Part shown: positions 12,301 through 23,450 of the stretch, piece after piece
Position numbering within the stretch: the stretch's first letter is position 1
How the letters are laid out: each line of letters starts with the position of its first letter
The notes under the pieces: model-generated
Database searches by the model: none
What the model was told of the DNA's origin: nothing
What the model saw: the letters and a program-made list of their open reading frames with translations, nothing else
Origin: Ascochyta rabiei
Lineage: Eukaryota > Ascomycota > Dothideomycetes > Pleosporales > Didymellaceae
NCBI RefSeq assembly: GCF_004011695.2
Contig: NC_082411.1
Coordinates: 1,900,908-1,964,907 of the forward strand
Direction of reading: 5' to 3'
DNA length: 64,000 bases
Position numbers and translations under genes: made by a program

Positions 12301-14345
12301 TTATAACAGAACTAGTCCTAGCCTAGTAGAACCCTAAGTAAGACACACTATTAGAGGCAGACTGCTCTAGTAAGGTGCTAGGCAGCTGCCTTTCTTAATA
12401 GTATAGGAAGGTGCTTTACCTAGTAGTATATTACTCTGCTATACTTATAATAGAACAACAGAACTACACTATCTATAATAAGGAGTTAACTACTGTTATA
12501 AAGTGCCTAGGGGTCTAGGCAGCTAAATTAGGGTCTGTTGCTAGGCTGTTTACTATCCTAACTAACTATAAGAACCTTTAGTACTTTACTACAGCGCGCA
12601 GGCTAAGTAAGAGGCAGCACTAATAGGCAGAGGAGCTGTTAAAGTTCTGTTTCTACCTTCGCTTCCGCCTAGGGCGCCTAGCAGCCTAAGTAGATGCGCT
12701 AAGCCGCTGGGAACAGGACTATAATAGGAGGTTAGGGGGGGTCTATAGGATAATAACCCTAGTCTTAGTATTAGCAGTTAGTATACTAGGCCTTAGTACA
12801 CTCCTACTTTTTATTAATGCGTATATGCAATTGCTATAGGATAAAGGTGTTTAGCAGGACGTAGGGTATATAGCGCGCCTGTCTACTATCTATAAGAGGG
12901 CCTGCTAGTTCCCTTCTAAGGCTAAGACTACTTAGTAAATTGTAGATTACACGCTTAGTGCTTATAGCATGTTACTATAGCGTAGGGTTACGTAGGTTCT
13001 GCGTTAGGAGCTACTTATAACTATAATAATCTAAAGGGCACACAAATCTAACCTAATAGGCTATCTAGGGGCTAACGCCATATTCTACATTGTTAGACGC
13101 AACTTCTACTAGGAAGAGATGTTATAGGACGTTTAGTATTATGTCTGTAACTACTACTGTTTTAGTACGCATATGTCGCAGCGCTAACAGTAGGGCTTAC
13201 TCTAGCTATTACCTATTACTAACTATTTTTAGTCCTAGATTTTAATAGACTTTATAGTTAACCTCTCTTAGGCTAATAAGAACGTACTGCGCTATCTCTT
13301 AGTTATTATAGATTGCCTCTCTAAGTATATGTAGCTTAAGGTAATAACTTCTATAACTATAGAATATTATACTAAGGTCTTCTGTAATATATAGTAGTAG
13401 TTCTAGGGCTTTCCTAGCGCTATAATCTTAGACTGCAGTTTAGACTAGCTAGGACATTTTTAGACAACGCTGTGTAGCCTTGTAGGGGTGGACCAGCTAC
13501 TCTCTACAGCCTATTACCCCTAGACAGACAGAGGGACAGAGTGTGCTAACTAAGAGGTGCAGGCAGTCCTACAGGTTATAGTTAACTTTAAACAGGATAA
13601 CTAGCCTAACTACCTTCTAGCCTGCTAACTAGCTCTTAACAATTGCAATTCTTTAGTTACTAGGGTTAGTTCTAACCTGCTCCTCTACAGCTATAATATA
13701 GACCTCCTGCAGATAACAGTGCTTCTAACTATTAGCTAGAACACACTATAGGGACAGGCAGTCTATTTTCTAGACTACCTCTAGTAGGGTATAGAGCTTA
13801 CCTAGGCAGCTATAGTATAGGTATAATAACACACCTAAGACGTAACAGACTACAGCTATAGGCCTGTAGAGCAGTACTATGTAGGAGATAGGGTGTAGTT
13901 TTCCCTCTACAATATAAAAACTAATAGGCTAAGTTAGAAGCTTAACTAGTTACAAGCCTAGTACACAGTAGTCGCAGTTCCTACCCCTCTAACTATTACC
14001 CTAGATTTGCTAGGCAACCTCTATAAGACAGTGCATATAGACCTGCTAGAACATATAGCTTCTAACCTACTACTAACACAGCGCCTACAGGAAAGTAGAC
14101 TAGGTCTACTAGTTATCCTAGAGGAGGGCAATCTAACCCTAGCTAAATAGAAGGTAGAGGTAATCCTAAAAAAGAAGAAGGCCTGTAGACAGAATAAGTT
14201 ACAGGTTCTAGTAAGATAGAAAGGATATATAAAGCTAACGTAGAAGCCTCTAGACGTATTATAGGATATAACAGCCTAGAAGGCCTTTATAACAGTATAC
14301 ACAGAATATAAGAGGTAGGTTAAAGTAAGAAGAACTTTTATTATT
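9310..14345 (+). mobile_element. RIP-degraded Ty3/Gypsy chromovirus, all domains recognisable
   Basis: With stops read as former Gln/Trp, the domains run in canonical order. Gag lies around 9,840-10,250. A zinc knuckle (CYSKEGHIY.D) is near 10,535, and protease (MLVDLG) near 10,810. Reverse transcriptase spans about 11,490-12,130 with active-site YLDNVLVYS in place of YxDD. RNase H covers about 12,180-12,720 (LLEADCSSKVLG, NYTIYNKELTTVIKCL). Integrase covers about 12,950-13,800 with AYHPQTDRGTE. A C-terminal chromodomain remnant lies around 14,150-14,320 (KACRQNKLQVLVRQKGYIKL), which places it among chromoviruses. The element is dead. I could not match the two LTRs by eye, so its outer limits are approximate. 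Confidence 0.75.
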
Positions 14346-14360
14346 TTATAATAACCCTTA

Positions 14361-14424
14361 AGGGGTCCTATTAGGAGATGCTGCGCTAGGCCTAGTGCCT
14401 AGCGCAGGAGAGCTTAGGACCCCT
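14361..14424. repeat. Compound perfect inverted repeat (hairpin) after the Gypsy pol gene
   Basis: Outer arms AGGGGTCCTA (14361-14370) and TAGGACCCCT (14415-14424) are perfect complements. Inner arms CTGCGCTAGGC (14381-14391) and GCCTAGCGCAG (14397-14407) are also perfect, with a 5-nt loop. It survives within heavily mutated DNA just past the chromodomain. It could be part of the element's 3' LTR or a transcript-end hairpin. Confidence 0.6.
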
Positions 14425-17400
14425 ATAGTAACAGTACAACACTACTTCTTATACTCTACTAGCTACTAACACAGGAACTTAGTTCTTAAAAGATAGTCTT
14501 ATTAGATAGGGAATAGTAGGCGGCAGCAGCTGCGTCTAGGGCCTAATTGCGCACTATGTAGCAGCAGCAGTCCTACTTATAATTGTCCTTCTCCTTGTCC
14601 TCCTTCTTATTACTAATAGTAATACTGCAGGCCTGTTACAACTAGGCTAAGGAGCAAGGGGTAGACGCTGTAGTGCCACAACGTAGGGTACGCAGCTCTA
14701 ATAGGAAGAGTAAGCAGCAGCAGTAGAAGGGCAAGTAGACTTAGCAGGGGGGTAAGCAGATCTAGTAGGGGAAAGGGTAGTGCTTAGTAGGGGAGGCAGA
14801 GCGCAGGTAGCAGGACAGGCAGGATAACAACAGGTACTCTAGGCAGCAGCAGGGCGTAGTAAGTAATCGCTTAACCTAGTTAACAGCCTCCTTTAGGGTA
14901 GATTAGCTACACTTTTAATATAGGTAGAAGACTTACAGTAGTATAGGCCTAGACCTCCTTAAACTAGTTTATACGCTTAGTCTGTGTCTTAATAGCTATC
15001 CCTACAGCAGACACAAACTGTTAAAAGTAGGCGTTAAACTAGTTACTACTATAACAGCTAGACAAAGGTGTAGTAGGTAGCACAATCTGCGCACTAGGCT
15101 TAGGGGGGGAACAGGTAATATAAGAAGAGGTTAGCTGCTTAGCTAGTAAGGGGTTAGCGTAGGCTAGGTTAAGGGTAGACTTATAGGCTTAGCAGAGCTT
15201 ATAGTAGGCGCCTAAACAGTGCACAGTAGATTAGCAAAATGCCTCTTACAGTAACAGGCAGGACACTTACAGACAAAGGTAGGCTACCTGCCCTAGTTAG
15301 CCTTGTTACTATCTACACCTTAGGTTCTAGCTATATTAACATAGACGTTGCTACCCTACATAGACACCTTAATAACTATTAGCTATAGATATAGACCTAG
15401 GATAAAGCTATATACCTAGATATACCCCTTAAAGTTGCGCTAGGTATAGTAGAGCTCTGCATTAGCAGTAAAAAGACTGTTGTCTTAATAATAAATGCGT
15501 TAGCGCTTAGCGCAGGTGCAGCAGGTCTTGCTGGCACTAGGGAGGCAGTTAGCTGTAGATAGAATTAGCTAGTAGTAGGCCTATAACAGACGTAAGACAC
15601 TTACTAGGCCAGCTAGTAAGGATAGTAAGCTGGCGGCAGAGGTAGTGTAAAGAGTGTACAAAGCGATCACAAGGGAGGATAGGGTTAAAGAGGATAGTAG
15701 GTGTATTAAGGTACGTAGTGTGTAGTAACAAGACTAATTGCTAGAGTATTAGTAATAACCTCCAACACCTTTATATAGTCTGGGCTGACTAACCCTATAG
15801 TAGCTTGCTAAGACAGGCAGAGGTACCTCTAGGCCCAGCGCCTAACAATACCTCCCTTCTTTAGATTGTTTGGCTTAAACAATGGTATAATTAGCAATAC
15901 TGTATTATTTTAGCCTAGCTTTAGAGGTGTTTACTCCGTCTGTCCTGTTATAGCTAATACTAACTAGGTTTAGGCGTTTAGGACACCTTGTAAGGCTAGA
16001 TAGGGCTTAATACCAATTCTGCCTTCACCTAGTAAAAGTTAAACAGAAATCCTCTCTTACCTCTTACTTTACCTCTAGGGTCTAGGCAGCCACCTGCGCA
16101 GGCTAAAGCTCTAACTAGGTAGCTAGCAGCATATAAGCTATCTATACCCCTAGTTTTATTAGTTACTACTACATCCTACTTTGTTTTAGTAAGTACTAAC
16201 CTATTCTGTCTAGCACTTTTGTAAGGATAGCTAAGGGATTTTCTAGGTCTTTCTAGCACGTTCTAACATGTTTTAGCAGATAGCACCGCACAATACGCCC
16301 TAGTAACCTTTTTAGACCATTCCTAACTACTACTGCCCACCACTAACTGTTACTAACTATTACTAACTACTATTCGCTATAGCCGTTATGTTAATGCCTG
16401 CTTACCGCAAGATTAACATTACTAAGAATAGTAGGACTGCTAAGCAGTGCTGTATGCTCTATCTCTACTACATTGCTAATAGTAATGTCTATAGGGACTG
16501 TTGTTTCTCTGCTAACCTAGCTTTATAGGGTAGCCTACGCTATAGGGAAGCCTAGGCCTACTGCTATAGAGAGTGTTATAATAGCAACAAGAATTGCCTA
16601 TTAGTACGTGTTTTGTCTCCTTTTAGCTTGTTTTAGTATCTTTTAACACATTTAGGGCCCTAATAAGTACGCTAACAGCTATTTAAGGCTTTCTAGCAAC
16701 ATAGCGCGCCTTTACTCTAGTCGCTGCCTAGTTACTACTACTTATACTGCTATTGTTAATGCAGCTAGCGTTAAGACCACCCCTGTAACACCTGCTACTA
16801 CTACGCCTATGTCTATTAACAAGAAGACTGCAATAGGCAAGTCTATTATTAACTAGGCTAGCTTGTTGCTAGGTATAATTTAAGAGTACGTTCTATCTCT
16901 TTTTAGCTTATTATAGCATAATCTAACCTTTATAGGAACTATTTACTGTAGAAAGAGCTGCTTATACTCTATAATAGCAACACTTACACACGTAAGTTAA
17001 CCTTATCTAGCATCTACACTAAGAAGTAAGATTAGTCTAAGGCTAGCGCTGTTAAGGCTAAGATAAAGCAAAAGAAGATGTTAGAGGAGAGCGGTAGCAA
17101 GTCTAATCTAGATGCGCCTATTACCCCCCGCAAGAAGGTATTATAGCACGTTTTAACCTGTTTTAACAATGTCTAACTTCTTTTATAGTTAAAGTACTAG
17201 ATTACAGGCACTAGAAAGACCCTTAGCCAACTCTAGGAGGAGCAAGAGAAACAGGAGGCTGCTGAACAGGCCGCCGCTAATGCTGCCGCTGCTGCTGCTA
17301 CTACTAAGAAGCCTTGTAGTAGTTGCAAGGCTGCTACTTATGCCTGTAGTAGTAGTTATAGTTAATAGATGTTTCCTATAATAGAAGGTTTAGATTAATA

Positions 17401-17521
17401 ATACCTAAGTTTATAGTTAGTAGACAGTTTTAGGCTAATATAGCAATTAAGTGCATTACACTCTTAGATAGTCTAAATAATACTAGGAAGGTGTTCTTCT
17501 ATACTAATTGTTCTATACTTA
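14425..17521. other. RIP-degraded DNA of uncertain origin
   Basis: About 3.1 kb rich in TAG/CTA. Fragments of former coding sequence are visible: near 15,240-15,550 a plus frame beginning MPLTVTGRTLTDKG, and near 17,040-17,340 a plus frame with Lys/Glu-rich and poly-Ala stretches ending in a KPCSSCKAATYACSS cysteine cluster. I could not assign either. Probably remnants of one or more transposons, including the missing parts of the neighbouring elements. Confidence 0.4.
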
Positions 17522-19384
17522 ACGTACTCTACAGGTAAGCAGATTAAACGGGTAAGCAGATTACTCTGCTAAGACCACACCAAATTTCTACCCTATTATA
17601 GCTTATATTAGCCCACTTTAGCCTTGTATACAGTAGTGCAGTACATAATATTATTTAGAAATATCTTCTACAGCCTTCTTATATGTATGTAAGTTATGTC
17701 TAACGTTATAGCACTTTATACAGCGTCTTTAGGTTACTTCCCCTCCTTTAGCACGCACTCGCTTCTTTGCCTTCTTACTATTACCACGCGCCCTAAACTT
17801 AGTTAGAGTAGTTAATTAAAGGCCTTCCTTAGCTGTTAGGACTCCCTCCTGCTGTAATTGCTTTCTTTTATACAATTTACGTTGCATAGCAGCCTTATTT
17901 ACTACTTAAAGCCTAGTAATCTCCCTTTAAGCTAACACTAGCTTATGCGCTACTATAGCTGCGCCTTTAGCAAGCTTTTTAAAGGCTCTAACTATTAAAG
18001 TTGGTAAGCTGCTTGCATGCCTTTAAATCCTCTCTTAAACCAGCGTTAATTGCGACCCTAATTGTAGGGTAGTGCTTGGGGTTTAGGACTGCCAGGGCTT
18101 ATCTTTTACAGTAGGTAGCGGTAGGGTACGTAGGCAGACATTAAGACCCATTATGACCCGTTCTGGGTTAAGGGGGACTATTCTAGCGCCTTAGAAGCCT
18201 CCTTAGATATTGCTAGAAGTAAATGTCTCCTTATAGGCGTCTATAAAGTATAGTAGGAACTTAGTTTTAGTAATATAAGTAATATAGTTATGTATAAGAT
18301 TCTTGGCTTAGCGCCTATATACCTTCTTTAGAGGGGCAAAATAACCCACATCTAGTGGTTATAAGAGGTAAGATGAGTGTAGAGGCATACACAGTGTAAT
18401 AATGTTTACTTCCTTACAGTATTATTAGAAGTTAAGGAAGTTGTAGCTCTTGTAGCTGTTAATAAGGAGTAGCTGGTGTACTCTTTAGGTGCGCGTCTTT
18501 GTATAGGCATTAAAGTGCTTTAACCAGTCTAGACTAAGCTTATTAGTAGTCCATCTGTTCTTAGAGACTCTAATAACCTAGTCATAGGGCAGATTGTCCT
18601 CTTTGTACCAGGCAGAGAGGTGGTTACGGCCTTTAAAGATAATAAAGGGTGGAATAGCCTACCCTGTGCCATTAATGCCCTATATAACTATTGTCCACTC
18701 TTAATTACCCTACTACACTGCCTTTAGCTGTCCTTAACGCTCTAAGCCTGTAACAACTACTCCTGTTAATATCTAGCCTATTATAAAGCCTGTCTTATTA
18801 AAGTTATATATGTTATTGTCCTAGATGCTATACTTAGCTTTAACATTCGCTACAAGCCTAAACTAGCCCCTAATAATCTCTAGATCCTTACAGAGGGCTC
18901 TCTTATAGTCGTACTTGCGATTAAACCTTACTTTAAGGTTAGGGCGGCGCTTAACAAACGTGTTAGGCTAGTTTATGCTAACATAGCCTATATTGCGCTT
19001 AGCACGCAAAGAATTAGCTATATTAGCTACAGCAGCCAGCTAAGGGGCAAATCCTTGTGCATCTAGCTCAAGGATGTACTTAGCAATCACGTCCTCCTTA
19101 GTCTGGTCTATAATCCGTTGAACTGGCGTACAATTAGCTTGTGCAGGTTGTCCTGTGTATTAAGCGTGTAGTGTGCTGTAAGGCGCGTTATATATAGCTG
19201 CAGCGTGTTACAGGGTAAGCATTGCGTCTTGTTTAATTACCTAGAGCGCAAGCTGTATTGCAGCTTCTCTTAAGGGCGTAGATTAATGTTGTTGTTAAGG
19301 CATTGCGTGGTAAGGTGGAGGTTTGGTGTGGTCTTGGCAGAGTGATCCGCTCACCCGTTTGATCCGCTCACCTGTGGAGTACGT
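17522..19384 (-). mobile_element. Fot1/pogo-family DNA transposon, complete but RIP-inactivated
   Basis: The element is 1,863 bp long. Terminal inverted repeats of about 60 bp read ACGTACTC(T/C)ACAGGT(A/G)AGC... at the left and the complement, ending GGAGTACGT, at the right. They contain two direct copies of GGTGAGCGGAT, and TA dinucleotides flank the element (17520-17521 and 19385-19386). Terminal sequences, size and TA target duplication all fit the Fot1 branch of Tc1/mariner elements. Confidence 0.9.
17651..19303 (-). pseudogene. Fot1/pogo DDE transposase, full-length frame with RIP stops
   Basis: A frame of exactly 551 codons from ATG (19303) to TAA (17651-17653), the usual Fot1 transposase size, with no net indel. 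N-terminal helix-turn-helix: REAAIQLAL, then QRIIDQTKEDVIAKYILELD and FVKRRPNLKVRFNRKYDYKR. DDE core: INSYKSY...EVNIITLCMPLHSSHLLQPLDVG, read from the minus strand with stops. A C-terminal zinc knuckle (RRCIKCYNVRHN) ends the protein. Many CAG/TGG codons are now TAG/TAA, as RIP produces. Confidence 0.85.
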
Positions 19385-19386
19385 TA

Positions 19387-19637
19387 CTTACAATTGTAAC
19401 CATACAACGTAGCGTGTAACTTTCTTTATCTCCTTATATTAGAAATAGCTATAATAGGCTAAAAGATGTCTGCTTTAGCTAGTCTGTATTTCTTAGAATA
19501 AGGTAGGGTTATGTTTTCCCTTAGCGTAAACCATTAAACACTTATTAATTAAAAAACCCCTGTAGGGAAAAATTATAATTAAGTAAAGGTATTTAGCCTT
19601 TTTAGTCCCCTCCTTTTTTAGACTTTAACCTTAACGT
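19387..19637. other. Short AT-rich linker before module A
   Basis: About 250 bp of RIP-type sequence between the Fot1 right end and the left end of module A. No gene seen. Confidence 0.4.
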
Positions 19638-20043
19638 CTATCCTAGATAGGTAAATTAAACGATATATTGTTTGATTTTAAAGGTTGTATTTGTTAGTGA
19701 CAAGATCTACAGGAACCTGCGGTACATCTTAGACTACCCATCGTTCGATTACTTTTACAGCGATTTTCAACTACGTTTGTTTCACAAATCATAATTCAAT
19801 TCCTTTAAAAATAAAACATGTTTTTCATGCTACTAAACATCACTATCTATGTGACTTTTAGCGCAACAGTCCGTGTGGTTAATAGCATTAGGGTTTGGTG
19901 TTTGTGATTGAGATCACGCTAGTGCATATAAGGCAGAGAGATATTTAAGGTAGGGTTGCATTACTCTCTACTCACTAAAACACCATCTTGCAAGATAGCT
20001 ACACGTTAAAAATGCTTGCTAACACCAGCTCTAAGGCTTTTTG

Positions 20044-20820
20044 CTACAGCCATCTAATAAATGCTCCTGAGGTTCCAGCAAGCCACTCGATGAAATCAGC
20101 GTCGCCTACGCCTACTAACTCACCACCATATGTCTGCCCAGCTGGACAAGGAAAGCCCTGGCCAAGAGTAGGGAACCTAGACACCCAAGTTGCTGCGCCA
20201 TTACGCTGCGCGGTCATGCGACCAAGATGCTGGTCCCTTAAGTTACCTAAAGGCCAGGAAGACGTGTTACCAGCAGCAGGGGCGAGAGAGGTAAAGACGT
20301 CAAACTGTCCTGTGCCAGAGACCTTCGCTGTTAGATTAGAACAGAGGTCAAAGTGGAAGCTGCAAGTCTTGCCTGCAGACTTAGAAGGAAAGTCAAAGGT
20401 CAGGAGGGTGGTGATGTTGGTTGTTCTGCTGTTTTTGAAGATCTTGCTGTTCTGTGTGCCACGGCGGACGGCACCAGTCTATGCGTCATACTAAGAGGTA
20501 ACTTTAGGCCTAACAATGTTAGAACCTGTAGGTTTATCGCACGGTGTGGTGGATGGGGGGGTTTGACATGAAGTATTACAGTTAGGCACAGTTGGGCAGG
20601 AAGGTTCGCAGTCAGGCACAGGCGGGCAGGAAGGGTTGCAGTCGGGCGCAGGCGGGCAGGAAGGTTTGCATGGTTGAGGAGTAGGAGAGGAACTGCTGCA
20701 ACTGGTAGAAGAAGGTACTGGAGTGGTGCAGCTTGTAGGAGTAGAGGAATAAGTGTTGGCTGGCAGAGCAGATGTAAAGCTGACAACAGCAAGAGCAACA
20801 GCAGAGCTAGAGAAGCGCAT
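20044..20820 (-). pseudogene. Secreted But2-domain protein with two nonsense codons
   Basis: A 259-codon frame. Residues 1-21 are a signal peptide (MRFSSSAVALAVVSFTSALP). Residues about 25-95 form a Ser/Pro/Cys linker with repeats of CxPSCPPxPDC. Residues about 125-258 match the Ubiquitin-3-binding But2 C-terminal domain as I know it (FDFPSKSAGKTCSFHFDL, SGTGQFDVF, FPCPAGQTYGG), common in secreted fungal proteins. Two in-frame TAG codons occur at 110 (20491-20493) and 114 (20479-20481); both would be CAG before a C-to-T change, the RIP signature. The rest of the frame is open, so damage is light compared with the helicase genes nearby. The family name is from memory. Confidence 0.7.
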
Positions 20821-21523
20821 GGTGAGAGCGGAGGTGGGTTTTGTCTTAGAAGGATTGTGTAGATGAGGCTGCAGGTGCAGTTGCTTGTGCGATAATGGAT
20901 GTTAATGGTAGAATGTCTGTACTATATGTAGTCTGATCTGGCTGGCTTGTTTCTCTCACTGGTTCTGTAAATAGAAGAGGCTTAAGGTCAACTGCGCCCA
21001 GCGGGAACACAGCCACCAGGCTGAAGTGGCTCATTTGAACATCTAAGGAGAACAAGGAAGCGAATTGACGTTCTGTTACTTTGGTACGGTGACGTAGAGA
21101 CGCTTGCTATTGGACTGTGGTCACGTGTGCGGCTGATGGGCCGTAGTTACATGTGCAGCTGAAGCGGGCAGCATAGGAAAACTGTTAGCCACAGTTAGCT
21201 GTGCCTATAGCTGTTCTAAGACTGTGGTTGCTGTGTAACTACCATGCGCTGATCGAAACCATGTACCAGAATTGCAAGCAAAAGAGAAGCTAGGCTAGCA
21301 ATGTCAGACACTGGGAGACAGATATAGATAGTCTTTAACTAGGGAAACGCAATTGCAGACAGAACGTCTCTTGTACTCAGAAAGCGTAAGAGAAGGTTAG
21401 ATTGTACTCAGATTCAGCAGACAGACAGTCCATGTTGTGATGCTGTTGGGCTTAACAACAAAAAAGCAAAAAGGAGAAGAGTAAACTAACTCTGCAGCTT
21501 GAAACGCGGCAGTGTGCTTACGT
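20821..21523. other. Non-coding spacer between the But2 gene and the partner gene in module A
   Basis: Carries the upstream region of the But2 gene (read leftwards) and the 3' flank of the minus-strand partner gene. Composition is close to normal. No further gene seen. Confidence 0.4.
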
Positions 21524-23284
21524 CTAAGGCCTACACAGCTTGATCAAAGTAAGCTGACGCATTAGACGAGCAGACACAGGGCTTTTAACCATTGCTGGAG
21601 ACAGTACGGGGTCAGAATCGTCCTTGTCAATGTCTTTGCTGTCTCCGATTTCCTCTACTTGTGTTGCAGGCGCCGGTGTGTGTTCCTTAATCGACAGCGT
21701 TGCCTTTTTGCTGATGGGGCCGCCAGCAATGCCCTCTGAGCCAAGCCAGTCGTCTAATGCTCCGCTGGCCTTGTGAGCGACCGGATTTACCTTCACAACC
21801 AACTCAAGCCAGATGTGCCAGAAGGGAATGCGGAGATTGTTCTTGACCTACAAGTTGGTGATGATGTCGTGCAGCATCAGGCAGAGCATGCCCTAGCCCA
21901 GCTGCTTGGCTGCCTTGTACCAGCGGAGCGCCTGGTGCAGCTGCCTCTTGAACTGCTGTCGCTGCTGAGGCCCTGAAGCGGTGGTGACGGACAGCAGCAG
22001 GGCGTCTATGGCCTCTGAGCTGACCTTGCCCTTGCCGTATCGGTTGTTGCCCTTGTTGTTCAGCCTTGCCGCGTCCTGCGTCTGGATCTGGTCGATCTTC
22101 TTGGTGTAGGCCTTGCTAAGGAAAGCCATGGCCCAGCGGTACTTAATGTGGATGATGTCCAGCTCCTGCTCGTAGCGGTCGCACAAGCTCCAGGCGGAGG
22201 CGAGCGCGCTCTGGGGCATGGTCCAGGGACCACTCCTCTGCGACAGCTGCCAGCGGCTGCGTAAGGAAGCAGGTGGGCGAGTGTCCGCAGGCTCTTGCGC
22301 AAAAGGCGAGCCTTACGCCCGCCAACTCCGCAAAAAGGCAGCCGCAGAGGCCTAGGAGGTAGCGTTGCCGATGGAGCAGGCCTTGTTGAGCATGCTGGAG
22401 GCCGTTAGGTAAGGCGCTGTAGCGCTGCTGTACAGGTTGTCGTCGTCGACCAGCTGCTTGAGGATCCAGGAGATAAACAGCTTGTCCTGGCGCAAGATGG
22501 ACGCATAGGCACCGTGTTCCCTGCAAGATGCCAACTTGGGCAGCGGTATTAATCTAAGGTCCTGCTTCTTCTGCGCTCGTATGAGGTCTAGCTTCCTGGC
22601 TCGCTCTTGCTTAGCACGGCGGTTTTTGTTGGTGACAGTTGTGATCTGGGCAGGTTCTTCTTGGTTGACCTGTCCACGGACAGGCTCCTTAGGCTCCTTA
22701 GGCTCCTCAGGCTCGTTAAGCTCCTCCAACCCGTCAGACTGGCTTGGCTTCGACGGCTGCGGCGTCGTTAGGTTAGGAGACTCAGTGACAAGCTGGAGAC
22801 GCTTTGACAGTAGCGCGGAACTCAACGCAGCAGCGCGCTTTGTCAACCGCGGTAGGGAGTTGCGGGGCCGCTGCGCTGAAGGGGGTTCCTTCTGGAAGCT
22901 GTTGCTTGCGCTGTTGGCAAGGCCCTGCGCTGCAGAGACCAGCCGCGCCTAAGCATCAGCAGGCAATGCGTCTTTAACAAGTGTCTCCCTTAACAGCCAT
23001 ATCGCCGACAGCACAGAATGGGCGACAAAGACGGGCTTGCAGACACTGGTCTTATCTGGAACCAGCCAGCCAGCGCTGTGTGGGCAGAATAGGGCATAAC
23101 GCTGCGAGCTGGTAACAGTCGCCTTGCTCCAGAACAGCTTTTAGTAGTCCTTGTTCAGCAGGTCGTATCTGAGCCTGTGGGCAAAGCTAGACTCGCTGGC
23201 CAGCGGGAAGCTCCAAGGCCCGCCATTGAATTGCTCAGCGGCATCTTCCAGCGCGGAGATCCATGGCAGATTAGATGGCAACAT
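21524..23284 (-). pseudogene. TLH partner protein, module A copy (best preserved)
   Basis: A 587-codon frame, ATG at 23284, divergent to the helicase. Visible parts: N-terminus MLPSNLPWISALEDAAEQF; a segment DKTSVCKPVFVAHSVLSAIWLLRE; a charged central region (EEPKEPKEPVRG, NRRAKQERARKLDLIRAQKK) that may be coiled; ARLNNKGNNRYGKGKV; and an acidic, Ser-rich C-terminus. No domain I recognise. Only a handful of stops are present, and CAG survives at places where B, C and D have TAA, for instance SNSFQKE. It keeps the stops that all four copies share. The role is unknown. Strict pairing with the helicase suggests it acts with it, perhaps as a DNA-binding or structural partner (inference). Confidence 0.6.
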
Positions 23285-23450
23285 GTTTGTTTGTTGATAT
23301 AGACAATGCAGGGGGACAAGAAGAAGCAGTTGTGTTGCGTTGCGCCCCTGGACTAGGGTAACGGCCTGAACAGAGATTGGCCGTAACGACGTACGCAGCA
23401 ATAAGAACAGCAACTGCAACGTTAGATTGAGCAAGAATTAGGCCACTAAC
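23285..23450. promoter_or_regulatory. Divergent promoter gap of module A
   Basis: 166 bp between the two opposed ATGs (23284 minus, 23451 plus). The matching gap is 200 bp in B, C and D. Flanking motifs around both starts are conserved among the four modules, so this is the likely shared promoter. Confidence 0.5.

Noticed and set aside
19988..20494. Plus-strand frame of 168 codons
   Set aside because: Lies antisense to the But2-domain gene, which has a signal peptide and a recognisable domain.
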